Positions 26,801 through 40,084 of a DNA stretch of 64,000 nucleotides are shown in pieces. The position numbers and the translations under genes are program-made. Source of the stretch: Climacium dendroides (Eukaryota > Streptophyta > Bryopsida > Hypnales > Climaciaceae); assembly GCA_950106755.1 (NCBI GenBank), contig OX467086.1, positions 28,972,001 to 29,036,000 of the forward strand. The letters run 5' to 3'. The notes under the pieces were generated by a model. It had not been told where the DNA came from. It saw only the letters and a list, made by a program, of their open reading frames with translations, and ran no database searches. Every line of letters starts with the position of its first letter. The first letter of the stretch is position 1.

Positions 26801-29237
26801 AAATCAATATAGGCTGAAATATTGTCTTAGTGTACCTTTTTTCTCAATTAAAACTTAGTAGTGACCGAATGGTTATAGACTTTTTACACTCTTTTGACCT
26901 GGCTTCTCTATTGGACGTCAAACTTCTATGCAAGCCCTTTCTTTCGACATTAAAGTTGAAGGCTGAATGTATGCACTTCTCTCTCACAGAGAGGAATTGT
27001 ACGTCATCCATTGCACACTTTTTAGTTGTGTCCGTACATGACAAATAAGTGTTATGGTCAGATTGCTAATCATTTGTGGATGTTTGATTGCTGATTGAGA
27101 AGTTTGTGATCATGGCTAGGATTTTGTTTTTCCCACATTCTAGGGAGTGCTAGTTACTATTTTTCAAAAGTTGAAGTTACCCACTAGGTGATTGTGAGGT
27201 GACTTCCACTCAAAGCTGCCATTTCTATTGCAAAGTGCAAAAAAATTTAGAATCTTTTTCTAAAAAATTTGAATTTTTTTTCATTCATATCTAATTGGAG
27301 TATCTATCATTAGATTAGTAGAAGAATGTAAGGAAGAAATTTCAAAACCTTTTTGGATTGTGAGATATTTGCATTTATTTTACATTTAAAAAAGAAGAAG
27401 ATATTTGCAATTGAAGTGAATGAATCCATTTTTTTGGCACCTTGTCCAATTATATTTTAAAGACTTTAAATCTTTAGTTTAAAATTTTTGCACTACTAAT
27501 ATTGAGTTTGTTTTAAATGTTAAAGAATTGAGTTGAAAGTCTAGGAAAAAGATTCTAAAAATATACATTTGATTTTTTATCTATTTTTAAAATCCTAAGT
27601 AGAAATAGATACAACATTGAAGGAATAATTAAATTGTAAAATGGTTTAAGATGGAATCAAAACACAATAAAATAGTGGGATTGTTCTAGCAAATGATCTC
27701 AAACCTTTTTTTTTTTTTTAAATAGTAAAAATTGCATTAGAGAATGAATTCAAAATATTATTTCTTAAAGAAGATACTTAGATTGCTTGAAAAACAATAA
27801 TTTTCTCATCACTAGTCCAAATAAAATGAATCAAATCTTTTGATGTAAACAAAAATATTTCCTATGAGAAATAAAATTTTGAAAATTTTATTGACTTTTT
27901 GTGAACCCTAAACCTATTTTAACAATGGGAAAACACATTAGTTTTAGAAGAATATGATTTTTTTATCATGAAGAAATAATTTTCATGATTGTTAAAAAAG
28001 GTTAAATTTTTCTAAGGTTTATAAAATCATGAAGAAAATTGAGACTATAAGATTATAATCAAAATCCATTTTATCCCTTTAGAAGATAATAGAACTTTAA
28101 GGGTTAAAAACTATAGCTCCTTTCGCAATTGAGGAGTACAAAGTCAAGCTCAAATTTGTGATTCAAATTTTTTTTACACATTACATAGTGAATCGTCCAA
28201 ATTTTGATTCTAGAGACAAGCAAACCAAACCAACATAGAATCTAAAGATAAACAATATCCAACTTAAAGATAGGTGTTTCTTCTTACAAGTAAATTAATT
28301 TCAAAAAATTGTCAAAATAATTGTTTTCCATTAATACAAACAACAAGAGCAATTGCAAAATTAGGCATTTTACATGTACTAATAGTAGTAGAAATATTAT
28401 TGTATCTAAAGAGAGAATATGATACACTTCAATTTCTAGTAATTGTTGACTCCATTTGAGTCTTGTTTATACCAAGAAAACTTCAAGGTCCAATTCTCTT
28501 ATTATCCCTTCTTGAAATAGTGCAAAGCAAGTGGAGAATGTGTTAGATTAATAATCAATACAAAAGGATCCCATTCGTAGACCAAATGATGTCTGTCTAA
28601 CCTTGGATTGTAGATCGATATTCTTTGATCATATTGCAAGACCTTGACAATACAATAATGAGCAAGATGACAAACCCTCCTTCCATGATGATAGTTGATT
28701 TAGAAAGAGCAAACATCAACAACAATAATTAAACAACATGAGTAGAAAATTGAAAGAGGAAGGGTTGTAGGTATTACTTATAGTAAGGCTTTTGGATGGA
28801 TACTTTTGCTATAGCAACATCAACAATCATTGAATCTAGAGTATATTGTGGTGTGACCATTGAAGTTTCTAGTTTGCTTGTGTTTGATGATGGATTTCTC
28901 AAACGAGAATGTGCAAAGGCTAACTTGGAAGAACTCAGAGCTTCCCTGGTGTGTTGCCCTACCTCTCTCAACATCTTCCAATGTTTGTGTGAAGAATTCA
29001 CTTCAACTTGAAACCCTAAAAATGCATTGCTCATGATGTGCAACTATAATCAACACATGATTAGAACAAAAAACACATTTAAATGAAAACAATACATTGT
29101 GACACTAAGGTGAAGTAAACCTCCAATTGCAAAAGCAAAATAACCAAAATTAAGTTTTTGGAATGTAGAAAACTAAGACAATAGAGCTTGAAAATTCACA
29201 AGAAGGTCACAAACACATGGAGAATAAGTTTGATGAC
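26801..29237. other. AT-rich intergenic DNA
   Basis: AT-rich spacer between the 14-3-3 gene and the Harbinger element. The minus-strand frame at 28774-29043 (89 codons) shows no recognisable domain and is left uncalled. Confidence 0.5.
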
Positions 29238-29680
29238 AATAGAGTTATTCGTAAAGTCCCTTCCAGTTTGGGGGGGATTTTTTCACAAATTTCCTTTGAC
29301 GAAGTGAAAATGCAAAATCAACTGAAGTTTTGAAACTCCCACCAACAGATGGGGAGTTCTGCGATACTCAGGGAATACCCAGTGATATCATCTTCCTCAT
29401 GCCACCCCGTTCAAACTTTGTCCGATGGGAAGTAAAGCGCCTGCCTTTGCATCGCGCTCGCAACTTCGTTGGACGCCAGGGTCAGACGCACATCGATGTC
29501 GTGCACTCATGATTACTAGAGTGGGTTTTGAAACTTGATTTCAATAATTCTTAGGGTCAGACCAAATTGGTTTGTTGTTGTTGGTGTTCATCCAGTTTCG
29601 GTGAATTCTGATGTTATGGCAATCTGTTAGGGTGGAGATTTCGGTGAGTTCTGGTGTTACGGCAATTTGTTAGGGCGGAG

Positions 29681-30826
29681 ATGGATAGCAGCTCATCAAG
29701 TTCGTCGTCCTCATCAGAGAGTGATGAGGAGCAGGCCATGCTTGCTATTCAATTAGCAATGCAGAGCACGACGAAGCTCCTTCACACAAACGAATTGGAA
29801 GAAGGTGGGCAGGAGTCAGTGAACTCCAACAAAGGTGTTCATGATGTGTTAGGATCCCTGAGGTCTACTCCAGCTTTGTTTAAGGTTCTAACAAACTTCT
29901 CCATCTCTAAATTTATGGAATTGTGCCAATTGGTTTGTGCGACAATTGCAGACCATGCACGATCTATAGGTGTTGTTCGCATCCTGTCAGGGTGTCCGTT
30001 TAAGTTGAGTCTGGATCAACGATTGCTTAACTTTTTGTTGTATTTGAAGCACGATCCTAGTACAGCCTTGCCAAGTTTCTTCTGGAATTGGTCAAAGTCC
30101 TCAATTATAAGTGATGAAGTTTTTATTGCTAGTTGTGTGAATTGGGCTTTAAGGGATGAAATCAAATGGCCTGATGTTATGGAGAGGCGGGCCTTAGCTT
30201 CCATGGTGCCCAGATTTCTAGGGTGTATTGGGATTGTCAATGGTACCTTGGTCAAGATTCGTAGGCCATGGAAAAATGCAGATCATAGCAAGTGGTTCAA
30301 CAGTTGCAAAAAAATGTACTACATGAACAACGTTGTCATTGTGGATCACCATGGTTTGTTCATCTATATAGATTCTACCTACCCCGGGTCATTTCATGAT
30401 GTGAGTTGCCTACGCACATCAAAGCTGCACGGAACATGGCTTGACCATTTTGCTCATGACGACATCAACTAATATTTTGAGTACGTGCTTGGGGACTTAG
30501 GGTACGTTGGTACAGAAATGTTTATTATGAGACGTATTCAAGGCCATGAGATGGGCGAGGGGATTTCACAAGAAGTGGTAAACGTTTGGAACAAGATGCA
30601 TGCAGGCTATCACATTCAGGTAGAGTGGGGCATTGGAGGTTTGAAGCAAAAGTGGCCAAGGCTGATGAAACGATTTGACAACTGACGGCCATCATTTTGT
30701 CATTTCTTTGAGGCTGCTGCAAAGTTAACGAACTTCCTTCATCGCCGCCGCATGAACTTCAATACTGTTGTTCTAGATGAGCAAGAGGAAAACAAGCAGC
30801 ACTTTGGTTGGGGTGGGGATTTCTGA
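29681..30826 (+). pseudogene. PIF/Harbinger DDE transposase (two in-frame stops)
   Basis: One continuous frame of about 381 codons, broken by TAA at 30470-30472 and TGA at 30683-30685. The N-terminus is a Ser/acidic stretch (DSSSSSSSSSS, then SDEEQAM). The nuclease part shows the family pattern: GIVNGTLVKI, the YPGSFHDVSCL block, the LGDLGYVG block and IQVEWGIGGLKQKW. These are the usual sites of the D, D and E residues. In the first block, Asn stands where the family has Asp (IDGTHI-type motif), so the protein would probably be inactive even without the stops. Both stops could come from CAA and CGA by single C-to-T changes. The preferred start is the ATG at 29681. Confidence 0.85.
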
Positions 30827-31297
30827 CCATTACAGCATAATTTGATTATCACTGCTATGGGTTTAGGGTTCGTTCTCAGTTTGTGATGTCAACTTTTGTT
30901 GCGAATGATGGCAGCTGCGAGTCATTGCACCTTCTCAAGTTGATTTAGCTGGGTTATGTTCTTAGCTTCGTCAGTTGTAGGTCATGTCTTTGCAGCTCAT
31001 GCCTTTGAAGCTACATACTTTAAAGTCTAGCTCTTTCAATCAGATTTCATTACATTTTTTCTTCTTTGGCCGTAAATTGGCAACTGTTGAAGTGTCAAGC
31101 GTTCAGATTTTTGTACACTAAAATCTATCTCAAGGGCCTGTATTTATAGCGATACATTCCAATCAACTGACCAACGTGAGAGAATGTCTACCTCCCACCC
31201 CATATTGCCATGTGTTTGATGCAAAACATGTGAAACATCAGTACTATGACATTTAAGTCATGTTGAACTAGTGCTAAGAACAAACAAAACAAAAGTA

Positions 31298-33300
31298 TCA
31301 AATTGTATATGAAATCACAGAAGACTTAATCGGTGCTTTGGCAAAAGTAAATCGGCAGTGCTCAACAATTGACGAATCATTAATATACTTTCCTTGCACG
31401 GAAAAAGTAAACAACTTTGCTAAAATGAAGTCCAATGAAGTGAGAGCCCACCGATTGGCAAACTCAGCTGCATGCCTAAGCACCTTGCGAGAAATGAGGA
31501 GCCTGCAATGACAAATCGTATTGACTGGGGCATGCTATATTACTTACAATATGTCTACAAATTAGACCTCTATTAACTCAACGTGAGAAAAAAAATGCTT
31601 GCTACAAGGCTTCGACTGTCTAGGAAGAGCGATGCCATGACCAACATGATGGTAGCAAGCATCTTGATCGGCACATGGAGAGAAGGCCCAACAGTGTCTT
31701 TGAATGGATCTCCAACTATGCAATCCAAAAGTGCATGCGATCAGCTCTTCTGTTGCAAATAAAGTATACAAAATCGAGGCGAAGCCCCCTCACTAGAGGA
31801 CGAAAGGTTCTCTAGTCACTCACTCCAAGTAATTCATGTGGAGGGCTGCTTCGACGTTGCATGCTCAGACCTCGAGCTTTTTCAACCATCAGCGTCTCCT
31901 AAGGGTGCATATAAACAGTACATTTCAGTGAATCGATCGTAACATTAATTGTAAGCACACCAGAGCAGCATAGCGACATCATTGCTCAGGTGAATCGATT
32001 TCAGTTCAATCCCTCTGAGCACTATAGACTCTTCATTTGCACGTCGCAAACCCCACACAAGTGATGGCGCAGGCGCTTCATGGTGTTCTCTCCTTCGCTG
32101 TAGGCATACATTAAATTTTTGTATGGTGATACCAAAATAGCACAGCGCCTCTTCCCACCTCACCAAGTAATCTTAAGATAAATTGTCCTTGAGAAGAAAA
32201 ACATCTTCAAAGGATGACTCATGCTTGTTTATAGAGGGTCTCACCAATTGCAAGACTCCACTAGAGCAAGTACATTGTGATTTTCAAAATGCAATCTTCT
32301 CAAGCCACTGCAAGTTTAGCTCAAGATGGACATCATTCAACCGCATGAGCAATTCTCCGTCCCTTCTGATGCAATCTAGTTTTCCTCTCCAAATGATTTC
32401 CGTAATGCCATTGCAGTCGTTGAAATCAACATATACTTTGTAAGTAGGCACGACAAATTGCCCACCCCGACATTGAAAATTATGGCCATTGGAAATGATG
32501 GACAACTCTCTAGTTACACTACATATCGGAATTCAAATACCATATATGTATGTATTATGATCATCATCATTATGAAATGAATTTTAAAGTCATTCATAGT
32601 ATACGTCAGATTGCTAGCAAATATACCTTCCTTTTGCTCCAGATTTGTAAACTCCAACCGTGAAAAGTCTAGAACGCCAACATCTTCTGCTTGTTTTGAT
32701 ACGTCCTGGAAAATCTTGGATGCCATACTCGAAAATCGACTCTGATTCAATTCCCCCATCCAAGTTGATATGTGTTCCTGGTCTTCCTCCTATTTCTTTA
32801 TTTTTGTCTCAGAATGCTGGGTAGACAAAGAAGGCATGTACCTTCCCATCAACAATTTTCCATCCATTCTCGGTCTCCATTCCAAAGCGTACATGGTACT
32901 GGTTCCTTCTTTGTGACTCGAATTTAGGGCAATTTTGTAACTTCTTTTGGATGCATCAAGAAGAGTTGTTGCTAGTTTCTCAATATCTTTTCGTTCCTCG
33001 CCCGTCATAGTATCAAAGGGCTGAAATTTGGTCATTAGTGCAATTTTTTTGTCACTTTTGTCTTGTACTGTCGCTCGATCATAAGAAAGTCGAATGTAAT
33101 CATCTGGAATAGTTTCTAAGAATTGTCCATCGAAATTCTCGAGACATCGTTTTTTCTTGAAAATATAAGTTGGTTGTGCAGTCCCAATGTTTGAAAGAGC
33201 TTCTTTCACATCCTCTTTCTCATTGAATTTTTTGAGTTTCTTTGAATGATGGTCCCGAGTTCCTTTCCCTCTAGATCCTCTTTTTTTCCCATTGTAAATA
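31298..33300 (-). CDS. Unidentified minus-strand gene inside the Harbinger element (probably spliced)
   Basis: A chain of minus-strand open stretches with GT-AG-like borders. The first (about 33300 to 32842) has a Lys-rich start and segments such as YIRLSYDRATVQD, followed by a plausible donor AAG/GTACATG. Then come 32759-32640 (SKIFQDVSKQAEDVGVLDFS), 32505-32284 (GGQFVVPTYKVYVDFND, LNLQWLEKIAF), 32166-31945 and 31483-31298. The amino-acid composition looks coding, but I do not recognise a family and the exon joins are uncertain. It could be a gene picked up by the transposon or a resident accessory ORF. Confidence 0.35.
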
Positions 33301-33359
33301 ATTTTGTGAAACATTTGAAATTTCATATAATTAATAATTAAAATGAACTGGAATTTCAA

Positions 33360-35431
33360 AATTTATTACTGTTTCATAATTGGGAGGTTTTTCTTATTTG
33401 TGTTTCAACATTTTTATTTGCAGAATGCAATGGAATTGAAACTACAACATGGACTCAAATTAGGTCTGTGCAGTGTACTCAATCCACATTGCTCAAAAAT
33501 AAAAATGTTGGAACATAAAAGGTATTTCAAGGATTCAAATTTGCCTCGTATTTAAAACACAATGAATAAAATCTATACATGATAAATGGTACCTGAGAAC
33601 TGCCAAGAAGTAGACACGGAGAGGATGTAGGGAAAGCCAAAATACTGTTGTATAAAGGTTGCAGAGGCTGGATTGTAGAGAAGTCCTTGGAGCACTTTCA
33701 CTCTCTAGCTAACCAAGGGCTCCGGCCCAAAGCAACTGTTGGAGCAAAGCAACAAGTCAAAATATAACCGCAAATTCAATATGGCGGGCACCGTAGTGCC
33801 ATTACAATTGGTCATAACATATTCATGAATTACAACAGAGGTGAGAACCCCGAAACCCAACCCAGCTGGATCAATTCAATTGCCACCTTCTCAATTTTCC
33901 CATGTATTGTGACCTATTGTTCCAAGAATTTTAACCAGATAAGAAGTTAAAACAAGAAGGAACTTAAAAATGAAGGTTCTAGAAACATACATTTCGTCTC
34001 AAAGAACTGGCTCTTTGTAGTGCTCACGCGTTGGTGACACAAGTCTCCTCTCTGCCATAATACAATAAGACCCTAAACTCAGAGACCAATTCAAGAAACA
34101 AGCCTGTGAGGCTTAAAACCACTTGCGGTCATATTACAATCTCTAATCCTCTCAAGCTGTCCATGACTTTCGATACTTTTCACTTCTTGAAAATAAATTG
34201 ATCATAGCTCGGGCTATCTCTTCTTTCCAATGGATGAGCGCGGCACATATCACATCCCTTAAAAAATATTCTCAAACATCCCTTCATTCCGAGGACGATA
34301 CAGCCAACCCATGCTGGTTTGTGATTGATTGCAGAGTCCAACAGTCACCAAATCGGAAAAGCAAGAAGTCATGGTAAGGATTTTTCCTATTTGTATCCTC
34401 TCACTCTCAGAAAGAGCTACCAGGATGTTTTGCCACTACCTGTGCGCCATCGGAGCAAGCCATCCAGATCTAAGAGGATCAATTCATGGTTTGAAAAGGG
34501 AACCTAATTTTTGGCTGGACAGGCACTGTGGAGAAAAAAGCTCACGGAAAAGCCGTTCACTTCTTCCTTCAAGTTGGGTAGTCCACTCCTCCCTCACGGA
34601 GATGAGACGCTTACCAACGGCATTGACACGATTGTCAGAATCGACAAGATGACAGTTCTCTCTGGACAACGCTCCTTCCCCAAAACCCTAGAGTATGATC
34701 CCTTCCACATTAGGATGAGCGAAGGACTCTCGTAGCATAACCTTGGAAAGGACCAAAAAAGCATACGAATGTTAGTCATTGGGTGTAGCAACAACTCAGT
34801 ATGAAAAATTAGAAATACAGTTGATGAAAAGCACAAGCCTACGTGCATTGTAACTTCACCCTACGTGTCCGAATGGCCAGAAATGGCCGCTTGCATATCT
34901 ATACGAGCTCATATAAACAATTTAAGAGGCTTCAAGGAAAGTAACAAAAATGTACCACTAAAAAGACGAAGTCATACCCTACAATATTGAACGATAGAAA
35001 CATGTTTGACTCCTTAAGTTGCTCCAAGGTATGAATGAGGAGCTTGGTGTCATACTCACCAAACCTCACTCAGATATTGAAGAATGGTTCGAGCCTTGTA
35101 CTATCGTGTGAGAAGATTGCCCAACCATCTCTCCAAAAGAAGCAACACACCTTGAAGTAAAAAATAATAATACGCGCCACAGAGGTGCCCAAAATCCACA
35201 GCCAGGTCCCTTACCAACAGGTCCGGTGTTCGTTGTGAAAAATGACAAAAGATAAACATAGTTTCGATTCAAGAGTCCTGGAACATGAGCTTACATTGGA
35301 ACATGAGTCCTCAAACATGAGCTTACATTGAAACAATAGGTAGTACAAGCTGGAATGAAGTAGTAGATTCCAAAATAACGCCTACCAGGGAAGCAAACTA
35401 GATTGGAAGTCTAGATGTACCAAAATGAACC
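33360..35431. other. Internal region of the Harbinger element without a clear gene
   Basis: Mixed composition. Short frames on both strands (for example 34329-34652 plus and 35066-35272 minus) show no recognisable motif. It may hold untranslated parts or decayed exons of the neighbouring minus-strand genes. Confidence 0.35.
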
Positions 35432-36216
35432 TCATTCTAAGGGGGCCACGACTTGTAGACCAAGAATGGCCCTAACCTCGGACCTGAATTCGATATTAGT
35501 GATGGCGCCCAAATCCTTTACAGACTCCAGGTTTGCAATTTTTGCAGCTTTTTTTTTTTTCATCTTGATGTCCATCTTCAGAGAGAGAAGAGCCCCCTTC
35601 CCTTCTGTTTTGGCTTCCATACTACAAGCAATGGATTTCAAACTCTTAGATTGAGCTGCTAGGAGCTCAACTTTCGATGGTAGCTTTAGATTTGATGAGG
35701 GGCTTGGTGAACGGGTACCAGCTCCACGGGTGGGTGCTTGCGGCCCTGGATTCGCATCCTCCACTTGATTGGGCGCCATTCCAGATGATGAGGGCTCTGA
35801 AAATGTTGTAGGCGAGTTCCCACCACCTAACGATGCTTGCTCTAGCATGTTTTGGCGAAGCCTCAAAATGTTGCGTATTGCATGGGAATCTGTGTTTCTC
35901 AAGTGGGTGAGAACGTCGTCGGCTTGTAGGATAGCCCTATCCGATCCTTCTTCGTATGACATACCTGTCTTTAGCTCCTTGAGGGTCTCCCAAAGCTTGT
36001 CCTTCAAAGTTTCCTCTGTGAACTTGTTGCCAAGGTGCTCACAAAGGAATTGGTCATAAACCAATTTCTACACCTTCCTTGGCACCAATTGTGTGACACT
36101 CGTCTTGCCTTGTTGTAGGCCGCAAAGTACGTCGTGTAGGCCGCAACTAGAGAGGAGAGGACAACGGAATCAACAATAGGGCGATGGATCTTCTCCCTGC
36201 GTGGCATTTTTGCCAA
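35432..36216 (-). pseudogene. Possible Harbinger partner protein (Myb/SANT-like), broken
   Basis: The main frame runs from 36064 to 35432 and is preceded in another frame by 36216-36004, so a frameshift or an unrecognised intron separates them. The segment LKDKLWETLKELKTGMSYEE resembles the conserved linker of plant Myb/SANT-like proteins (LKNKW...LK...), followed by RNTDSHAIRNILRLRQ. A Pro/Ser/Gly linker (GPQAPTRGAGTRSPSPSS) and a Lys-rich stretch (KMKKKKAAK) follow. Harbinger elements normally encode such a DNA-binding partner. The call is inference from position and weak similarity. Confidence 0.4.
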
Positions 36217-37080
36217 TCGTTGAGAAAGGCGCTACGAGTCCAACACTGTGCACTCATCTGGTTCATCGGCCATGGGAAATCTGCAACGACAATATTGGAA
36301 TGTGGCTGTGTCACTTACTCTCCACACCTTATGGGACCAATTTAGAAACCCTAAGCGACTTTGCAACTTCTTCACACGTACAAATTGACGGAAACCATCA
36401 CGTAGCATCACTCATAAAGAAGGCAATTCACCCAGGTCACTCATTGCATAAATGCCCAGTAAGATACATTGTAAATGGAAGTGAATGGGAATCAAAGCGG
36501 AAGGGATTGAACAGCCACCGCATTACCGCAATCATCTGAACCCACCAGCTGACAAACAAGAACTCTACCTTAGACTCACACCAAAAAAAAGTATAGCTCA
36601 TCACAAATGTTGAACTACCAACTAAAACAAAAATTGGAAGGCACAAAGAAAATAACGTCAACAACTACCTCTCTTCTGCTAGCCGTTGCTCCAGATCCAC
36701 GTTCAAGGTCTGCAAGTCCTTTCCCCTAAGGCAAACAATTGAGTAGAAGAAAAGCAAGTAGTATATGATGCATCTTTGCAAACTTAATGAGGCACCCTCG
36801 ACGTCGCTAAGCCCCTCGATACGTACTTGCGAGACCACCTACTCCACCCTCCCAATGCGCCCAGTAGAAATCCTTTGCCTGAGTTGTGCGCATCCGTGAG
36901 TCTTTGCTCTACCCTTCCGACGCTGGCGACTACGACCCCGTAGGTAAAGTCCAGTCAAAATTTTTTTTTGGTCGATTTGGGCACGAAAAAAAGTTTGATA
37001 CCCACTCTTGTATTGGGTATGTCAAGTGCGGCCGGCTTTTCGCCTAAAACCTATTTTTTCACAAAACTACGGGGTTTAAA
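36217..37080. other. Right subterminal region of the Harbinger element
   Basis: No supported gene. The region leads into the right inverted end, which also contains a small palindrome (GGGGTTTAAACCCC at about 37070-37084). Confidence 0.5.
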
Positions 37081-37779
37081 CCCCAGTTTTGGGTACTTTA
37101 CGAATAACTCTAATGTTCTTGTGAGCAACTATCATTCTTGAGATGAGCCATGTAGACAAAACAATTTAAAATAATTTGTCGTTTAGCCTCTTACTTGTTT
37201 TTGAAATGGTCAAGTTATTCTTTTTGATTTTGAAGAGACAAATTGACAAATATTTCATGTTAGTCTTAAAATGACCTAAAATTGGAATATTGGATATGAA
37301 TGAAATCAATTTAGCAAGAGTAAAAAAGACAAATAGGCATGGCGTCATGCAACTTTTAAAACTATATAGCTAAGACTGATTAGTCTCAAAAGTATTTCAT
37401 ATCAAAGTTGAGATTACAAATTTATTCATTGACAAATTTTATTATTAAATTGTCTATTTCTAGAGTATGCAATTGTAAAGGTGGAATTGTCTTAGTGATA
37501 GGCAAATGAGTATAGAGATTCCAATAATTTTATATTTGTAGATTTGTCAATTAAATTGTGTGTCGGATGGAATTGTTGTTAGGGAGTGAGCTTGTTGAGC
37601 TTGTTGATTTGAGAGATTGATAGGCAGATTCATGGTTGTCATAATGGACAGACGTCCAATTCGCCCATCCGTCCGATTCGCCCGTCCATTAGAGGGCTCG
37701 CCCGTCCAATACAATCAACACAAAGTTGACTTTATGAAAATGGAAAAATAGGCCACGTGGATACCACGTGGATTCTGGA

Positions 37780-39480
37780 ACATGCAGGGCGCGGACGGGA
37801 TTTAATAAATATACTAAATTAATATGCTTTTACATATTTCCATTTCATATTCCATATTCTAAGTCACTACAACAGTCCATATTTTTATTTAATGTTAGAT
37901 CATATCACTGTAACACCCAAATAAATTCCATATAATCAATCCATCATTCCATATTTTTGCGAGGTGTTAAATTACCTCATTATAAGTTTGTAACACCCAA
38001 CCACTTCCATGTCCAAATCACTCCACCAATCCACCATTCTATAAATGTTTTGGGTGTTACATTATATTACACTAACACCCAAAGCATTTCCATATTCGAA
38101 AGCACTCCACCATTCATATTTCTTTTAATGTTAGATTATATAACTCCTTCAAAATAATTGGCCACCCTAAAATAAATTGGTATGCTTTTCAAAAGCTTTG
38201 GTCACCCCATCTCCCCTTTTGGACATTGATTTTTAAAGCACACTTCCATTCCAAGTGACTGCCATTATTTTTTGGGCGGAATCATTCTCTTTCCTATTTT
38301 TTTGGCATCATTACCAAAAGTCTTTTATTTGAATTCAATGCCACTTGTGTAGGGTGGAATGACTTTTTTTTCCTATTTTATTTTCCGTGATTAGCAAAAT
38401 TGTTCCATCCCAAGCCGAGGCCATTTCTTTTTCGTTGATCATTCCCATTCCTTTCATTTTTTGCTCCATAGCAAAACTCTTTCATCCCAAGTGAATTCCA
38501 TTTATTTTTTGTGGTATCCCAACTCTATCTGAACTAAATGGTAATTTTTGGGGGGTATTAGTTGAAATCACTTTGACACACTATTTTTTGTGGGCTTATC
38601 TCTCTCACAAAATTGTTCCAACCCAAGCCCAATCCATTTTGTATTTGTTCCATCATTTCCTTTCCTATTTTTTTTCCATTAATGAACAAAGCTCTTCCCA
38701 TCCCAACTCTATGCCATTCTTTTTGGTTCAGATCATTCTCTCTTTTTTTTTTTGCTTCATTCTTAAAACTCTCCCATCCCAACTCATAGTTATTCTTTTC
38801 TTTTCGAACTTTTTTTTTTGTTGAAAGAAATGGACAATTTTCATGTTCTAACATTCCAATTTCTATTTTGTTTTGGTTCATTAATTAGGAAGACTATTTT
38901 ATTCGAACTCATAGTTCTGCTTTATTTGTTCAATCTTTCCCTTCCCTATTTTTTTTTTCTAATTCACTAAAGTTATTCCATCTCAACTCAAAGCCATTAT
39001 TCTTATTTTTTTGTTCCATCATTCTCTTTCCTTTTATTTATTTTTTTCATTACTAAAATTATTCCAATCTACTTCAATGTCATTCTTTTTTTTGTTGGAT
39101 CAATTACTTTCTTTTAGAGGGGGGGCTTCATTAACTTCTAGAACATAGACCTATTTTTTTAATGCATTGTTTTTTCCATTTGTTCAAAAACAAAACAAAA
39201 CAAAACATAGACCTACTGAAAAAATACAATATATGTATTTTTATACCTAACTACTGCATTCACTGTTTTTATAGAGGTTTTACCATCAACTCATAGAATT
39301 TAGAAAAATGCAATGAAAAAGAACAATGATATGGCATATTAATATATTATGACATTTTGAGTAGAGAATACATCCGATTTTATATATATTTGAAATGTTT
39401 CGCAATTGCCAAGTATGTACACATGGTCCTCTACGAGAATGGTTTACCTTCTATGCCTGAACTATATGGTAAACTACAAA
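37780..39480. repeat. Left-end repeat tract of the giant hAT element
   Basis: From about 37840 to 38150, a degenerate repeat of about 90 bases built on TAACACCCAAA and CCATATTC-like motifs. From about 38200 to 39130, degenerate units of 75-90 bases containing TCCCATCCCAACTC, GCCATTCTTT, CATTCTCTTTCC and TTTTTTTTTGCTTCATT. These are the reverse complement of the units at 47.4-48.25 kb and 51.05-52.2 kb. The remaining part to 39480 is AT-rich, without a gene. Confidence 0.7.
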
Positions 39481-40084
39481 AATTAAAAAAAACTAAATAC
39501 TATGTACGATAATAACAATCTGGCATAGTCCAACAGTGGGGGGCCTTCTTCAATGTGTCCAAAACATCTTGCACTTTTGCCCTTTCACTCACATCATCTT
39601 TGATGAGGCTTCTCAATTTGATCCTGAGGTTCACATATTGCTCTGGATTCTTCGTTGTAAAGTATTTGGGGTCCCACTCCTCTTGCCAAATTGCAACTGC
39701 TATCCATCCCGCTGCATATACATCAGCTGCCATGGAGTACAAATGTGTTTTTTGCATGGCCTCAATTGAATTAGCTGAACCCTGCTCTCACTATAACAAA
39801 AGCAGTGTTTTATGACTGCAAAATATGACTACAGTGAGTCGTAAAATAAAAAAATATGACTCACGCAGAAATCACTGTAGATGACTTAGAATATAACTGA
39901 CTCCAGTCGTTTAGAAGCAGTCGCTTCAGACATCAGTCATATTGGCAGTCATACGGGTTGAAGGGTATAAATATCCATTTTTAGCCATAGTATGCCAACT
40001 AGGCGTATATTTTGACTATCCTAGGGGGGGTTTGGCTTTTTCTTGGGTTGCCCGGGCAAATAGAAAAATCCTACGCGGAATACG

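Larger units (their letters stand above)
29241..37111. mobile_element. PIF/Harbinger-type DNA transposon (7,871 bp)
   Basis: The ends are perfect inverted copies over 17 bases (AGAGTTATTCGTAAAGT), followed by further similarity (CCC, CAGTTTGGGG against CCC, AACTGGGG). AAT stands directly outside both ends (29238-29240 and 37112-37114), a 3-bp target duplication as expected in size for this superfamily. The usual Harbinger target is TTA or TAA, so the exact border may be off by a base. Inside are a DDE nuclease related to PIF/HARBI1 on the plus strand, a candidate Myb/SANT-like partner near the right end on the minus strand, and a further minus-strand gene of unknown nature. Autonomous Harbinger elements are usually smaller (about 3-6 kb), so extra cargo is likely. 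Confidence 0.85.

Noticed and set aside
28774..29043. 89-codon minus-strand frame
   Set aside because: No motif, short, in AT-rich DNA; could be chance or an old exon.
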